NCBI GenBank assembly: GCA_966250335.1
Contig: CBINGZ010000029.1
Coordinates: forward strand, 1-64,000
DNA length: 64,000 bases
Direction of reading: 5' to 3'
From: OLB7 sp966250335
Lineage (GTDB): Bacteria; Bacteroidota; Ignavibacteria; OLB7
Shown here piece after piece: positions 27,119 through 35,926 of this stretch; positions within the stretch are counted from its first letter, which is position 1, and each line of letters begins with the position of its first letter. Below the pieces are notes generated by a model, which saw only the letters and a program-made list of their open reading frames with translations, did no database searches and had not been told where the DNA came from. The translations under genes were made by a program, and so were the position numbers.

Positions 27119-27742
27119 GTGATGGTTCGGGATGTGATTCCGGACATGAGCATCCGTCTCGTCGTCATGCGGGCGATCGCCGTTATGATCGCCCGCTCTT
27201 CATCTGTTCATCCGTGTCGTCGGGATGCCTCATGTCCGGTCCGTCTCGCGTCGATCTCTCCTCATGCCGTCCACTTCCCGTGCATCGTTCCGTCGCTTCG
27301 TCTTCTCTCAACCTTCATGCTCATCTCTTCCTTTCCCCGGCGGCTCTTCTCAGCTCCGCCGGGGCTCCTTTCGTTCTCTTCCGGGTGGTCTGTTCTGTCA
27401 CTCTTGCGGCGCTCTCTCGTTCGCCGATATGTTATTCCAGCGGTTGCTGCGCTGTTTTCTCTCTCTCCGAATCTCTCTCAACTCCTTTCCTTCAACTCTC
27501 TGCCGTACGCTGCGCTCTCTCTGAATCTCTCTCGACTCCTTTCTCTCTTTTCACCCTCTACCGTTCCTTCATCATTCCATCCGTTCCCGTTCATGGTCCA
27601 CCGGTCTCTCTATCCGGTGACTGCTCTCTCTCTCGGATATGTTCTCTCTCGATCTCTCTCCGGCCGTTCCCCGTGTGGCGTGGGGATGCCGTTCTTCCTG
27701 TCGCGGGTGGTCTGCGCTCCGGGAGCGCCGTCTTTCATGATA
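27119..27742 (-). promoter_or_regulatory. Long purine-rich leader of the TonB-receptor operon
   Basis: About 620 bases without a credible gene. The minus strand, which would be the transcribed leader, is strongly purine-rich with recurring GAGAGAG tracts (plus strand CTCTCTC), most obviously around 27400-27660. Open frames through it are low-complexity Arg/Ser-rich products and are treated as chance. A -7-like box at 27743 suggests the stretch is a long 5' untranslated region; this is inference. Confidence 0.4.
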
Positions 27743-27750
27743 CAAACTTA
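27743..27750 (-). promoter_or_regulatory. Possible -7 promoter box TAAGTTTG
   Basis: CAAACTTA on the plus strand reads TAAGTTTG on the minus strand, an exact TAnnTTTG match upstream of the TonB-receptor leader. The -33 element is not obvious. Confidence 0.4.
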
Positions 27751-27859
27751 GCCCTCTGAAGGGGGGTTGATCATGTATCCTCGGGTACATCAGGGGGTTG
27801 ATTTTCCGATCCGTTCCCGTGGGGGATCATTAGCGAACGATCGGTTCTTCTGTTGCATG

Positions 27860-27897
27860 GGGACCGGGTTATTTTCAGACGATTACAACCCGGTCCC
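27860..27897. promoter_or_regulatory. 11-bp inverted repeat between divergent genes
   Basis: GGGACCGGGTT (27860-27870) and AACCCGGTCCC (27887-27897) are perfect inverted repeats around a 16-base loop. There is no U-tract, so an operator or structured leader is as likely as a terminator. The rest of 27751-28044 shows no gene. Confidence 0.45.
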
Positions 27898-28044
27898 GAT
27901 CTCCATCCGCTGCCGATTCCGGTGTGGGCCGGGGGACGCGAACCGGTAGATGACACTTCAGCGGGGAAAACCTGACAGCGGCGGCGGCTCCCGACCCGAC
28001 AAAACAACATACAATAGGAGGGCGCGCGGCTCGGGACGAATTGC

Positions 28045-28052
28045 TATCTTTG
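28045..28052 (+). promoter_or_regulatory. -7 promoter box TATCTTTG for the FKBP gene
   Basis: TATCTTTG matches TAnnTTTG exactly and lies 69 bases before the TTG start at 28121. Confidence 0.5.
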
Positions 28053-28120
28053 CAGCTTGTACGAAATCAGGGTTACGACTACATCAACATTCGATTCATA
28101 ATCCCAAGAGGAGAAGATCC

Positions 28121-28825
28121 TTGAAAAAGCTATGTGCATTCCTGGCGCTCGGCGCCATGCTCGCAGCATGCGAACCGCAGGCAGGCGGCGGCAAGGCGGA
28201 GATGAAGACCTCGATGGACAGCGTCAGCTTTGCCATCGGCCTCAACATCGGCAAGAGCATTCGTCAGGACTCGATCGCCGTGAACCCCGATCTCATCGCC
28301 GGCGGCATCAAGGCTGCCATGGCCAACGATTCCACCGCAATGCCTGATTCGGTCATCCAGCAGGTGATGATGAATTTCCAGATGGAAATGATGAAGAAGC
28401 AGAGCGAGCGGCAGGCGAAGGTGGGAGAGAACAACAAGAAGGCGGGTGAGGAATTCCTCGCCAAGAACAAGACGGCCTCCGGCGTCCAGACCACGGCAAG
28501 CGGACTCCAGTACCAGGTGGTCACCGAGGGAGCGGGCGCAACGCCGACCGACGCGGATGAGATCACGGTCAACTACCACGGCACGCTGCTTGACGGGGAG
28601 GTCTTCGACAGCTCCAGGGATCGCGGTCAGCCGCTCACCATCAAGATGGCGGAAGTGGTCCCGGGATGGCGCGAGGCGCTGAAGCTGATGAAGGAAGGGG
28701 GAAAGATCATCGCCTGGATTCCCTCCGATCTCGCCTACGGTCCCGCCGGATCCCCCCCGAGGGTCGGTCCGAACGCGACCCTGAAGTTCGAGATCGAACT
28801 GATCAAGGTCGGCGCCGCCAAGTGA
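28121..28825 (+). CDS. FKBP-type peptidyl-prolyl isomerase lipoprotein (Mip-like)
   Basis: A TTG at 28121 is chosen because AAGAGGAG lies seven bases upstream, one of the few good Shine-Dalgarno sites here, and because it opens a lipoprotein signal (MKKLCAFLALGAMLAAC). The 234-residue product has an N-terminal FKBP_N helical dimerisation domain (SMDSVSFAIGLNIGKSI, then a Lys/Glu-rich helix) and a C-terminal FKBP fold (VNYHGTLLDGEVFDSS, VPGWREALKLMKEG, IPSDLAYG, LKFEIELIKV). This is the Mip/FkpA plan: a prolyl isomerase and chaperone on the outer membrane, facing the periplasm. A paralogue follows at 29035. Confidence 0.93.
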   Translation: MKKLCAFLALGAMLAACEPQAGGGKAEMKTSMDSVSFAIGLNIGKSIRQDSIAVNPDLIAGGIKAAMANDSTAMPDSVIQQVMMNFQMEMMKKQSERQAKVGENNKKAGEEFLAKNKTASGVQTTASGLQYQVVTEGAGATPTDADEITVNYHGTLLDGEVFDSSRDRGQPLTIKMAEVVPGWREALKLMKEGGKIIAWIPSDLAYGPAGSPPRVGPNATLKFEIELIKVGAAK

Positions 28826-28837
28826 TGATCCCCGTAT

Positions 28838-28888
28838 GATCCGTTCGTGCCGTTATCGATAGGTATATCGTTATGTTACGAACGGATC
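28838..28888. promoter_or_regulatory. Structured inverted repeat between FKBP paralogues
   Basis: GATCCGTTCGT (28838-28848) and ACGAACGGATC (28878-28888) are perfect 11-base inverted repeats around a 29-base loop that itself contains CGATA/TATCG. No U-tract follows. It could attenuate read-through from the first FKBP gene or stabilise its 3' end. Confidence 0.4.
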
Positions 28889-29034
28889 GGCACTCTAAAC
28901 CTTCTCTGCCCGTCTACCGACTCATTGCCGAGCTCTCGACCCTGATGACAGTGACCGACGCGACGATGACTGACGGACATGACAGCGATGGCGTAACCCA
29001 ATTCACGTATACATAATCCAATCCGTATCCGCAC

Positions 29035-29826
29035 ATGAAGATGAAATGGATGATAGTCCCCGCGCTCTGCCTGGGACTCATCTCGGTCGATGCGTACGCG
29101 CAGAAGCCGAAGGCAAAGAAAGGGGGCGACACCAAGAAGGTGGAGCTGAAGACCACCACGGACAGCGTCAGCTACGTGGTCGGCATGAACCTGGGGCAGA
29201 ACATCAAGAAGGACTCGCTCGAGATGTCCCCCGAGATGATCGCCGCGGGAATCGCCGACGCTCTGGCGGGAACCACCAGGCTGACGACCGAGCAGGCTCA
29301 GATCGTGATGATCGGTCTTCAGGAGCGGCTGCTGGCCAAGGCGCAGCAGAACGGCACGGCTTCCCAGGCGCAGGCACAGAGCATGGAAGAGCCGGCGCAG
29401 CCGACGGCGGAGGAGATGGAGCGGATGGGAGCGGACAACAAGGCTCGCGGCGCCGCGTTCATGGCGGAAAACGCCAAGAAGCCGGGGGTGAAGAGCACCG
29501 GCAGCGGGCTTCAGTACCAGGTGATGAGCGAGGGGAGCGGCGCGTCGCCGACGGCGGCGGATAACGTAAGGGTCCACTACGAAGGACGGCTGATCGACGG
29601 CACGGTCTTCGACAGTTCCGTTCAGCGGAACGAGCCGATCACCTTCAATCTCGGTCAGGTCATCCCGGGCTGGACCGAAGGAGTGCAGCTGATGAAGGTC
29701 GGCGCCAAGTACCGCTTCTTCATCCCGTCGGATCTGGCGTACGGTCCCAAGGGATTCCCGGGATCGCCGATCGGGCCGAACTCGACCCTGGTCTTCGACG
29801 TGGAGCTTCTGGCGATCAACCCGTAA
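29035..29826 (+). CDS. Periplasmic FKBP-type peptidyl-prolyl isomerase (Mip-like)
   Basis: A 263-residue paralogue of the preceding FKBP, with a Sec signal peptide ending DAYAQ in place of a lipobox. The FKBP_N dimerisation domain (TTDSVSYVVGMNLGQNI, SPEMIAAGIADAL) is followed by a Gln/Ala-rich linker and an FKBP domain with the expected elements: VHYEGRLIDGTVFDSS, VIPGWTEGVQLMK, FIPSDLAYG and STLVFDVELL. It should catalyse cis-trans prolyl isomerisation during folding of exported proteins. The gene ends before two hairpins, the second a clear intrinsic terminator. Confidence 0.93.
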   Translation: MKMKWMIVPALCLGLISVDAYAQKPKAKKGGDTKKVELKTTTDSVSYVVGMNLGQNIKKDSLEMSPEMIAAGIADALAGTTRLTTEQAQIVMIGLQERLLAKAQQNGTASQAQAQSMEEPAQPTAEEMERMGADNKARGAAFMAENAKKPGVKSTGSGLQYQVMSEGSGASPTAADNVRVHYEGRLIDGTVFDSSVQRNEPITFNLGQVIPGWTEGVQLMKVGAKYRFFIPSDLAYGPKGFPGSPIGPNSTLVFDVELLAINP

Positions 29827-29842
29827 TCTGCGGATCGGATCT

Positions 29843-29874
29843 ACCGAATCGGCGCCTCCCGGCGCCGATTCGGT
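29843..29874 (+). terminator. Strong 14-bp hairpin after the FKBP gene
   Basis: ACCGAATCGGCGCC and GGCGCCGATTCGGT pair perfectly with a TCCC loop. No U-tract follows, so it may block 3' exonucleases or act with the terminator at 29889. Confidence 0.6.
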
Positions 29875-29888
29875 GCACGGCAATAGAG

Positions 29889-29926
29889 CGGGGCGAAGGT
29901 CATACGGCCTTCGCCCCGTTTCTTTT
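29889..29926 (+). terminator. Rho-independent terminator
   Basis: CGGGGCGAAGG (29889-29899) and CCTTCGCCCCG (29908-29918) form an 11-bp stem, followed by TTTCTTTT. It closes the FKBP gene region. Confidence 0.88.
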
Positions 29927-29952
29927 CCGCAGAGACCGGAGACGATCCGGTC

Positions 29953-30150
29953 CTACCTGATCACCCCGAACTTCTTCCTGGCGAACTTCAGAAAGTCGTG
30001 GTAGGTGTCGAAGATGGTGATGACGCCGTAGTCGTCGATGATCTTCACGGCGCCGTCCTCGTAGATCTTCAGGATGCTTGCTTCCATCTCCTTCTTGATC
30101 GCCTTGAAGACGGCTTCGATCTCCGCGCGTGGAATCGCTACTTCTTCCAT
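29953..30150 (-). CDS. Small conserved-looking cytoplasmic protein, 65 residues
   Basis: The start at 30150 (MEEVAIPRAEIEAVFKAI) follows the natural beginning of the compact sequence; an in-frame start at 30198 adds 16 residues of doubtful quality. The product is an amphipathic helix followed by alternating hydrophobic strands (GAVKIIDDYGVITIFD) and a basic C-terminal helix (FLKFARKKFGVIR). I do not recognise the family. No signal peptide or membrane segment is present. Confidence 0.6.
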   Translation of the reverse strand: MEEVAIPRAEIEAVFKAIKKEMEASILKIYEDGAVKIIDDYGVITIFDTYHDFLKFARKKFGVIR

Positions 30151-30231
30151 TGCCGAAAACGGTTCGTATTGGGATTGGAGGGATACGGGACCGCCCATGC
30201 CCCGGGGGCCCCGATAAGGCTTCTTCGAATA

Positions 30232-30516
30232 TCAGCGTTCGCCGAGTAGAGGGGGCTCGTGACGGCGTGTTTCGACCACCACCGCCTCCTCGATCGTCTC
30301 GGCCCGTCGCCGTTCGGCGGCGAGCTTTCGCGCGCGTGAGCCGCCCAGAAGCCGTGCGCCGAGGGCGATCCCGCCCAGCGCCGCGGCCGCCGTGACGACG
30401 GCCGTGCCGATCAGCAGAAGCAGCAGCGCAACGACCGCCGCAATGATGATCATCGCCAGCTTCCGCGCGACCGGATTGTTTACCTCGCGCCCGTTCATTA
30501 CTACCCGCATTGCCAT
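30232..30516 (-). CDS. Small single-pass membrane protein
   Basis: A 94-residue protein with a polar start, a long hydrophobic stretch (LAMIIIAAVVALLLLLIG then TAVVTAAAALGGIALG, enough for one or two helices), and a highly charged tail rich in Arg and Glu. In-frame starts at 30516 and 30510 are equally possible. No family is recognised; it could be a small scaffold or regulator of a membrane complex. It lies between two other minus-strand genes and may share a transcript. Confidence 0.6.
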   Translation of the reverse strand: MAMRVVMNGREVNNPVARKLAMIIIAAVVALLLLLIGTAVVTAAAALGGIALGARLLGGSRARKLAAERRRAETIEEAVVVETRRHEPPLLGER

Positions 30517-30593
30517 ATATTGCTGACCCTCCTGATCTCAGGTGACGACCCCCGGCGCGCGGGATTGTCGACGAGCGCGGCGGGGCCTGTCGA

Positions 30594-31319
30594 TCACACC
30601 TCGCGCGACAGGAGCATCTCCTCTCCATCCTTGGAAAGAGAGAAGCCGATGTCGGTGATGCCGCACGCCTTGAAGATCCGGGCGAAGGGGCGCCGCAGGT
30701 CGAGCGAATCGGACTCGATCCATTCCAGAAGGATCGCATCGAGGGTCCGCAGAAACGCGCGATCGGCGAGTTCGTCGAGCTGCTCGGCGACCCGCTGCAT
30801 TCCTCCGCGCTTCCAGCCGGGACTGTAGAGGAGAAAATAGGGACGGGCGACGTCGAGACCGGCAAGGTTCGCGCGCGAACGGCGGCGGGACTCCTTCAGA
30901 CGCGTCATCTCCTGCTGAAGCAGGGTGAGCGAGGCGTCGGCATCGGCGTCGTTGTAGAACTCCCTGGCGTCGAAACCCATCGCGTAGAAGCGGGGGAACA
31001 TCCTGTGATGCGCCAGCTCGTTGTAGAAGAAGCTCAACGTGAACTTGTCGACGGGAGAGGCGCTGAAGACGTACGGCATGGTCAACCCGTCCAGCCGGAG
31101 CTTCAGATGGAGCATCTCGTGCGTGAAACAGGAGATCGGGTGCGCCGTCGGCGCGGAAAGAATGATGCCGGTGTCGCCGTTGAGCTGCGACGACCAGTAG
31201 CTGTCGGCGCCGGGGCCGAGAGAGATTGTGATGCGGGACGTCAGTTCCTCGTACAGTTCTCGATTCCGTTCATCGATCAGGTCCTCGACCGCATACCGTA
31301 GCGCAACGTTCGTGTCCAT
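30594..31319 (-). CDS. Putative zinc metallopeptidase-like protein (HEMLH)
   Basis: A 241-residue cytoplasmic protein with no signal peptide. It contains HEMLH, an exact HExxH zincin motif, in CFTHEMLHLKLRLDG near residue 88. About 32 residues later comes NELAHHRMFPRFYAMGFD, which could supply a third ligand (Glu or His). The rest is helical. I do not recognise a named family, so peptidase activity is inferred only from the motif and its hydrophobic setting. It is divergent from the giant VWA-WD40 cargo gene. Confidence 0.6.
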   Translation of the reverse strand: MDTNVALRYAVEDLIDERNRELYEELTSRITISLGPGADSYWSSQLNGDTGIILSAPTAHPISCFTHEMLHLKLRLDGLTMPYVFSASPVDKFTLSFFYNELAHHRMFPRFYAMGFDAREFYNDADADASLTLLQQEMTRLKESRRRSRANLAGLDVARPYFLLYSPGWKRGGMQRVAEQLDELADRAFLRTLDAILLEWIESDSLDLRRPFARIFKACGITDIGFSLSKDGEEMLLSREV

Positions 31320-31510
31320 TCCGGGGTCTTGATGATTGCTGAGACTTTCGGCGCAAGATACACACTCTCTCCCGATGAGCTAACCCGGCGGGCGGTTATT
31401 CTGTCGTACAGGCCCTCTTCCGGACTCCTCCCTTCCGTGCGAAGGGCTCGCGGGATCTTCACGGAACTCCCCATACTTCCATCGGCCCCTCCGGGCCCGG
31501 AACCGGATAC

Positions 31511-34500
31511 ATGAAGAGCATCAGGTACCTCCTTCTCCCCCTTCTCCTCGCCCTCTCCGCTCCCCGGCTTCCGGCGCAGGAGTCGCTGACGCTGTTCGAT
31601 ATCGACCCCTCCGGCTTCCCGACCGTCAGCGGGCGCTTCTTTGCGCTCGACGCCGACGGCGCGCCGATCCGGACGCTCGGCCCGGCCGATGTGACGATCA
31701 TCGAGAACGGGACGACCCGGAGCGTGACCGCCGTCGACTGCTCCGGCGGAACGGATGGGTCGCCGATCTCGGCGGTCCTCGCGTTCGACGTCTCGAAGTC
31801 GATGGCCCGGGGGGGACCGAAGATCGACATCGCGCAGGCAGCCGGCGCCGCGTGGGTGCGGGCGCTCCCGTCGGACGGGTCCGAATGCGCGATCACCAGC
31901 TTCGACGAACGGGGGAGCATCCTCCAGGATTTCACGACCGACCGCGCGAAACTGAACGCCGCCGTCAGCGCCCTGACCCCGCACGGAGGAACCAGCCACG
32001 TCGCCGCTCTCTCCACCCCCCCGGCCGGAGCGATCCCGATGGCGGCCCGCGGACGGCACAGACGGGTCGTCGTCCTCCTTACCGACGGTGATGGGGGGGG
32101 ACCTGCCGGTCCCATCACACAACTGGCGGCCGACAACAGCGTGACGATCTACTGCATCTCTCTGGGGATGGAGGCTCCCGATATGCTCAGGGAGATCGCG
32201 GAAAAGAGCGGCGGCAGATGGTTCGAGAATATCGCGACGCAGCAGGAGGCGGAGGCGATCTACACGATCATCCTTCAGGAAGCCCTCGGCCGCCTCCCCT
32301 GCAGGGTCGAGTGGAGAAGCGACTGGGAATGCGATCGGGAACGGCGGGTCGCGATGCGGATCGACCCGCGCGGCCCTGGGACGGGGATCGACTACACGGC
32401 TCCCCCCTCCTCGGTTCCCCGGCTCGAGATCAGCCCGTCGCAGCTCTCGTTCGGTCCGGTCGATCCCCCCGGCTATAGAGATCTGACGATCACCGTCACC
32501 GCGCGCGGCCGCGCCGTCGTCGTGAACGGGGTGACCGAAGGGAACCCGCTCTTCACCCTCGTCGACGGGACGGGGTCGTTCGCGCTCCTTCCGGACGAGT
32601 CGAGAACAATCGTTATTCGATATACACCGTCGGATATCGGGTATGAGTTCGCCAGGATACTCTTCGATGCCGACGCCTGCGCCGATACGTCGCTCTACGT
32701 CTCGGGGGGGCGGGTCGGCGAGGGACCGCAGAGGAAGTCGCTCCGGGTCATCTCGCCGAACGGCGGAGAGATGATTCCGGCCGGGGCCGATACCGTGATC
32801 CGGTGGGACGGCCTTCTGCCGGCCGAGACGGTACGCCTGGAATATTCGCTCAACGCGGGGGGGAACTGGACGACGATCACCGATACCGCCCGCGGGCTCG
32901 CCTACCCCTGGAAGGCGCCGCCGACCCCGAGCGGGAGCTGTCTGATCCGGATCTTCCAGCTCAGCGGCAGAACTCCGGACGATCCGCTCACTCTGGCGGG
33001 GGAGCATACGAAACAGGTCCGGAGCGCGGCGTTCAGCCCGGACGGGCGAAGGGTGGTCACCGGCGGTGACGACAGAAAAGGGGTGATCTGGGACGCGCTC
33101 ACCGGCGCCGTCATCGGATCGCTCACCGGGCACGGCGACTGGATCTACTGCGCCGACTACAGCCCCGACGGCAGAAGGATCGCCACCGCAAGTTTCGACC
33201 ACCAGGCGATCGTCTGGGACGCCGCGACCTTCGCCCCCATCTTCCGTCTGACCGGACATTTCAACAATGTCGCTTCCGCACATTTCAGTCACGACGGCGC
33301 CTACCTGGTGACGAGCGGGAAGGATGGCCGGGCGTTCGTGTGGGATATGACCGACGGAAGCGAGACGGCCCGTCTCACCGGACACCGCGAATGGGTCTTC
33401 TCCGCCCGGTTCAGCGAGGATGACCGATATATCGTAACGGCCGGGAGCGACTCCATCGCGCTGGTGTGGGATGTCTCCACCTGGAAATCGATCCTGACGA
33501 TCAGACACAACGATCAGATCAACGACGCCCGCTTCAGCCCGGACGGAACCCGGATCGTGACGGCAGGGGACGACGGCCGGGCGAAGATCTGGGACGCCCG
33601 GAACGGAACGCTCCTCCGAACCATCAACGTGACGAACAACCGTGTCTACTCCGCCCTCTTCAGTCCGGACGAGCGGTTCGTGGTGACCGGGAGCGACGAC
33701 GGGGTGGGGAGGATCTGGGACGCGCAGAACGGCACGCTGCTGCGGCAGCTGGTGGGACATACCAACGGTATCCTCTCGGCGAACATCAGCAGCAACGGCA
33801 GGCTGGTGGTGACCGGGAGCCGTGATCAGACCGCCAGGGTCTGGGGGACCGATATCTTCACGGCGCAGGGGGATGTTTCCGACAACCTCTGGGCGATCGT
33901 TGCCCCGGCCGGAAGCGGCGACCTGATCGACTTCGGCGACATCCCCGTGGGGACCCCGAAGGATTCGATCGTCACGGCCCTCGTCAGGAACGACGGAAGC
34001 GCCCCGCTCCGGATCACCGGCATCGCGATCAACGGGGCGAATCCCTCCGACTTCTCGGTCGTCTCCGGAGGGCCCCCCTTCACCCTTCCCGTCGGAGGGG
34101 CGGCCACGGTCGAGCTCCGGTTCCACCCCTCGGCCCCCGGCCTCCGGACCGCGAAACTGCTATCGAGCACGACCGGCGAAACGACGATCGAACAGGAGCT
34201 GACCGGGAACGGTGTGATCCCGGCAATCGGGACGACGCCGGCAATCGATTTCGGGGAGGTGCGGGTCGGAGGAACCGGGGATACGCTGGTCGACGCGTTC
34301 CTCGGAAATACGGGGACGACCACGATCAACCTTCAGGGGGCGATCGTGACCGGGCCGCCGGTCAATCCGTTTACGATAGTTTCAGGGGGCGGCGCCGGCC
34401 CTCTTGCGCCGGGGGAGGCGCGCGCGGTGAGGGTGCGGTTCAGCCCCGGCGACGTGGGGCGCGTGAGCGGACGGATCGAGTTCCCGCACGACGGCGTCGG

Positions 34501-35863
34501 CGGTCCCGCCGTGGTGGAACTCTTCGGCGAGGGGATCGAGCCGACCCTGGCCGGGCCGGCGGAGATAAGGATGACCGAGATGATCTGCGGATCGCGCTAC
34601 GATACGCTGCTCGTTCTCCGGAACGACGGCCGCTCGAGGCTGACAATCGACAGCGCCGGGATCGGCGGGACCGACGGAGGGGAGTTCGTTCTGCTCGATA
34701 AATCCGGAGCCCCGCTGACCCTGCCGTTGCGGATCGAGTATGGGGAGTCGGACACGATCATCGTGCGCGCCGCGCCGGGGAAGACGGGGAATCTCTCCGC
34801 CTCGATCGTATTGCGATCGAACGCTGTGAATATCGCGGGGAAATATCTTGAGATCCCGCTGACCCTCAGCCGGAGCCTTGTCGCCTTCCGGATGATCACC
34901 CCGTCGCTCGACTTCTTCGGTCTCGACCCGAACACCCCGGCCGTCAGGGCCGGCAGGCTCGTCAACACCGGCACCCTCCCTCTGACCTGGAGCGTTCCGG
35001 TCACCGTGGGAGCGTTCACGATCGAGAGCATCGTCCCGCTCACCACCCCTCCCGGCGGCGAATCGGAGATCACAGTGCGATATGCCGGCGGACCCGAGGG
35101 GGCGGGCGCCGAGGAGGAGTACACCTTCGTCGATCCGATCTGCGGGGAGACCGGTACCCTCTCGCTCCGGGCTCTTGTGGAAAACGGCGGAGTCCTCACG
35201 CTGGCGGTGGTCGATACCCTCCGGGGAGCGCCGGGAGAGCGTGTGGAGGTGGCCGTGCGGCTCAGGGATCTGAGGCGGCTCCACCCCGCGACGACGGGAT
35301 TCAGGGGGAGGCTCAGGTTCGACGCCGGGCTCCTCTATCCTATCGAGGGCACCCCCGCGGGGAACGTGGTGGGAAGCGAGAGAGTGATCGATGTCGATCT
35401 CCCTCTCCCCTCCCCGATCGGTCCCGATTCCGTCATCGCCAGGCTCCCCTTCCTTGCGACGCTCGGCGCGGTCCGGACCACGCCGCTGGTTCTGGAAGAT
35501 CCTGTTGCGATAGGAGGAAAGGCGAACATCGGGACGGTCCCCGGCGTCTTCGCGCTGGAGGGGCTGTGCGAGACGGGGACGACCCGGATTCTGCGGAGCG
35601 GCGATTTCGTTCTGAAGCCGGCGCGCCCCAACCCGTCGAGCGACGTCGCGGCTCTCGAGTACAGTCTGGTGGAGGATGGCCCGGTCCGGCTGCTGCTGAC
35701 CGATGCGCTCGGGGCCGTGGTGGCCGTGATCGTGGACGAGGAGCTGCGGGCGGGAGGATATATCTCGACGATCGATCTATCGGCTCTTCCCGGCGGTCTC
35801 TATTTCTACCGCCTGGAAACGCGGACGCAGTCGGCGATCGGGACGTTGACGGTCTCCCGCTGA
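31511..35863 (+). CDS. Giant secreted VWA-WD40-ASH-cohesin protein with T9SS domain
   Basis: A 1450-residue exported protein. Order: signal peptide (1-22); a short N-domain (FPTVSGRFFALDADG); a VWA domain about 83-260 with MIDAS-like FDVSKSMARGG; an ASH/choice-of-anchor sandwich about 300-400; a KRE9/SPNGGE-type sandwich about 410-485; a WD40 propeller about 490-785 with repeats such as FSPDGTRIVTAGDDG; more ASH units about 800-1190; a cohesin-like sandwich about 1210-1360; and a T9SS sorting domain (KPARPNPSSDVAALEY, then LPGGLYFYR). All domains are binding modules, so an adhesin or surface scaffold is likely. Its C-terminal half matches the partial protein at the left edge. Confidence 0.9.
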   Translation: MKSIRYLLLPLLLALSAPRLPAQESLTLFDIDPSGFPTVSGRFFALDADGAPIRTLGPADVTIIENGTTRSVTAVDCSGGTDGSPISAVLAFDVSKSMARGGPKIDIAQAAGAAWVRALPSDGSECAITSFDERGSILQDFTTDRAKLNAAVSALTPHGGTSHVAALSTPPAGAIPMAARGRHRRVVVLLTDGDGGGPAGPITQLAADNSVTIYCISLGMEAPDMLREIAEKSGGRWFENIATQQEAEAIYTIILQEALGRLPCRVEWRSDWECDRERRVAMRIDPRGPGTGIDYTAPPSSVPRLEISPSQLSFGPVDPPGYRDLTITVTARGRAVVVNGVTEGNPLFTLVDGTGSFALLPDESRTIVIRYTPSDIGYEFARILFDADACADTSLYVSGGRVGEGPQRKSLRVISPNGGEMIPAGADTVIRWDGLLPAETVRLEYSLNAGGNWTTITDTARGLAYPWKAPPTPSGSCLIRIFQLSGRTPDDPLTLAGEHTKQVRSAAFSPDGRRVVTGGDDRKGVIWDALTGAVIGSLTGHGDWIYCADYSPDGRRIATASFDHQAIVWDAATFAPIFRLTGHFNNVASAHFSHDGAYLVTSGKDGRAFVWDMTDGSETARLTGHREWVFSARFSEDDRYIVTAGSDSIALVWDVSTWKSILTIRHNDQINDARFSPDGTRIVTAGDDGRAKIWDARNGTLLRTINVTNNRVYSALFSPDERFVVTGSDDGVGRIWDAQNGTLLRQLVGHTNGILSANISSNGRLVVTGSRDQTARVWGTDIFTAQGDVSDNLWAIVAPAGSGDLIDFGDIPVGTPKDSIVTALVRNDGSAPLRITGIAINGANPSDFSVVSGGPPFTLPVGGAATVELRFHPSAPGLRTAKLLSSTTGETTIEQELTGNGVIPAIGTTPAIDFGEVRVGGTGDTLVDAFLGNTGTTTINLQGAIVTGPPVNPFTIVSGGGAGPLAPGEARAVRVRFSPGDVGRVSGRIEFPHDGVGGPAVVELFGEGIEPTLAGPAEIRMTEMICGSRYDTLLVLRNDGRSRLTIDSAGIGGTDGGEFVLLDKSGAPLTLPLRIEYGESDTIIVRAAPGKTGNLSASIVLRSNAVNIAGKYLEIPLTLSRSLVAFRMITPSLDFFGLDPNTPAVRAGRLVNTGTLPLTWSVPVTVGAFTIESIVPLTTPPGGESEITVRYAGGPEGAGAEEEYTFVDPICGETGTLSLRALVENGGVLTLAVVDTLRGAPGERVEVAVRLRDLRRLHPATTGFRGRLRFDAGLLYPIEGTPAGNVVGSERVIDVDLPLPSPIGPDSVIARLPFLATLGAVRTTPLVLEDPVAIGGKANIGTVPGVFALEGLCETGTTRILRSGDFVLKPARPNPSSDVAALEYSLVEDGPVRLLLTDALGAVVAVIVDEELRAGGYISTIDLSALPGGLYFYRLETRTQSAIGTLTVSR

Positions 35864-35926
35864 GGAGCCGTCCCGTTCGATCGGTGACGGAAGAGCGGGT
35901 CACGTGTCGTGTAGCTGTGCCGGGCT

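Noticed and set aside
24488..27751. A 1087-codon plus-strand frame opposite the TonB-receptor operon
   Set aside because: It mirrors codon bias of the well-supported minus-strand genes; the product is low-complexity and matches no family.
27214..27751. Ser/Leu/Arg-rich reading frames in the pyrimidine-rich plus strand
   Set aside because: They arise from CTCTCTC tracts and show no recognisable protein features.
31277..34126. A 949-codon minus-strand frame opposite the giant cargo gene
   Set aside because: Arg/Gly/Asp-rich shadow of the plus-strand gene, a common artefact in GC-rich DNA.
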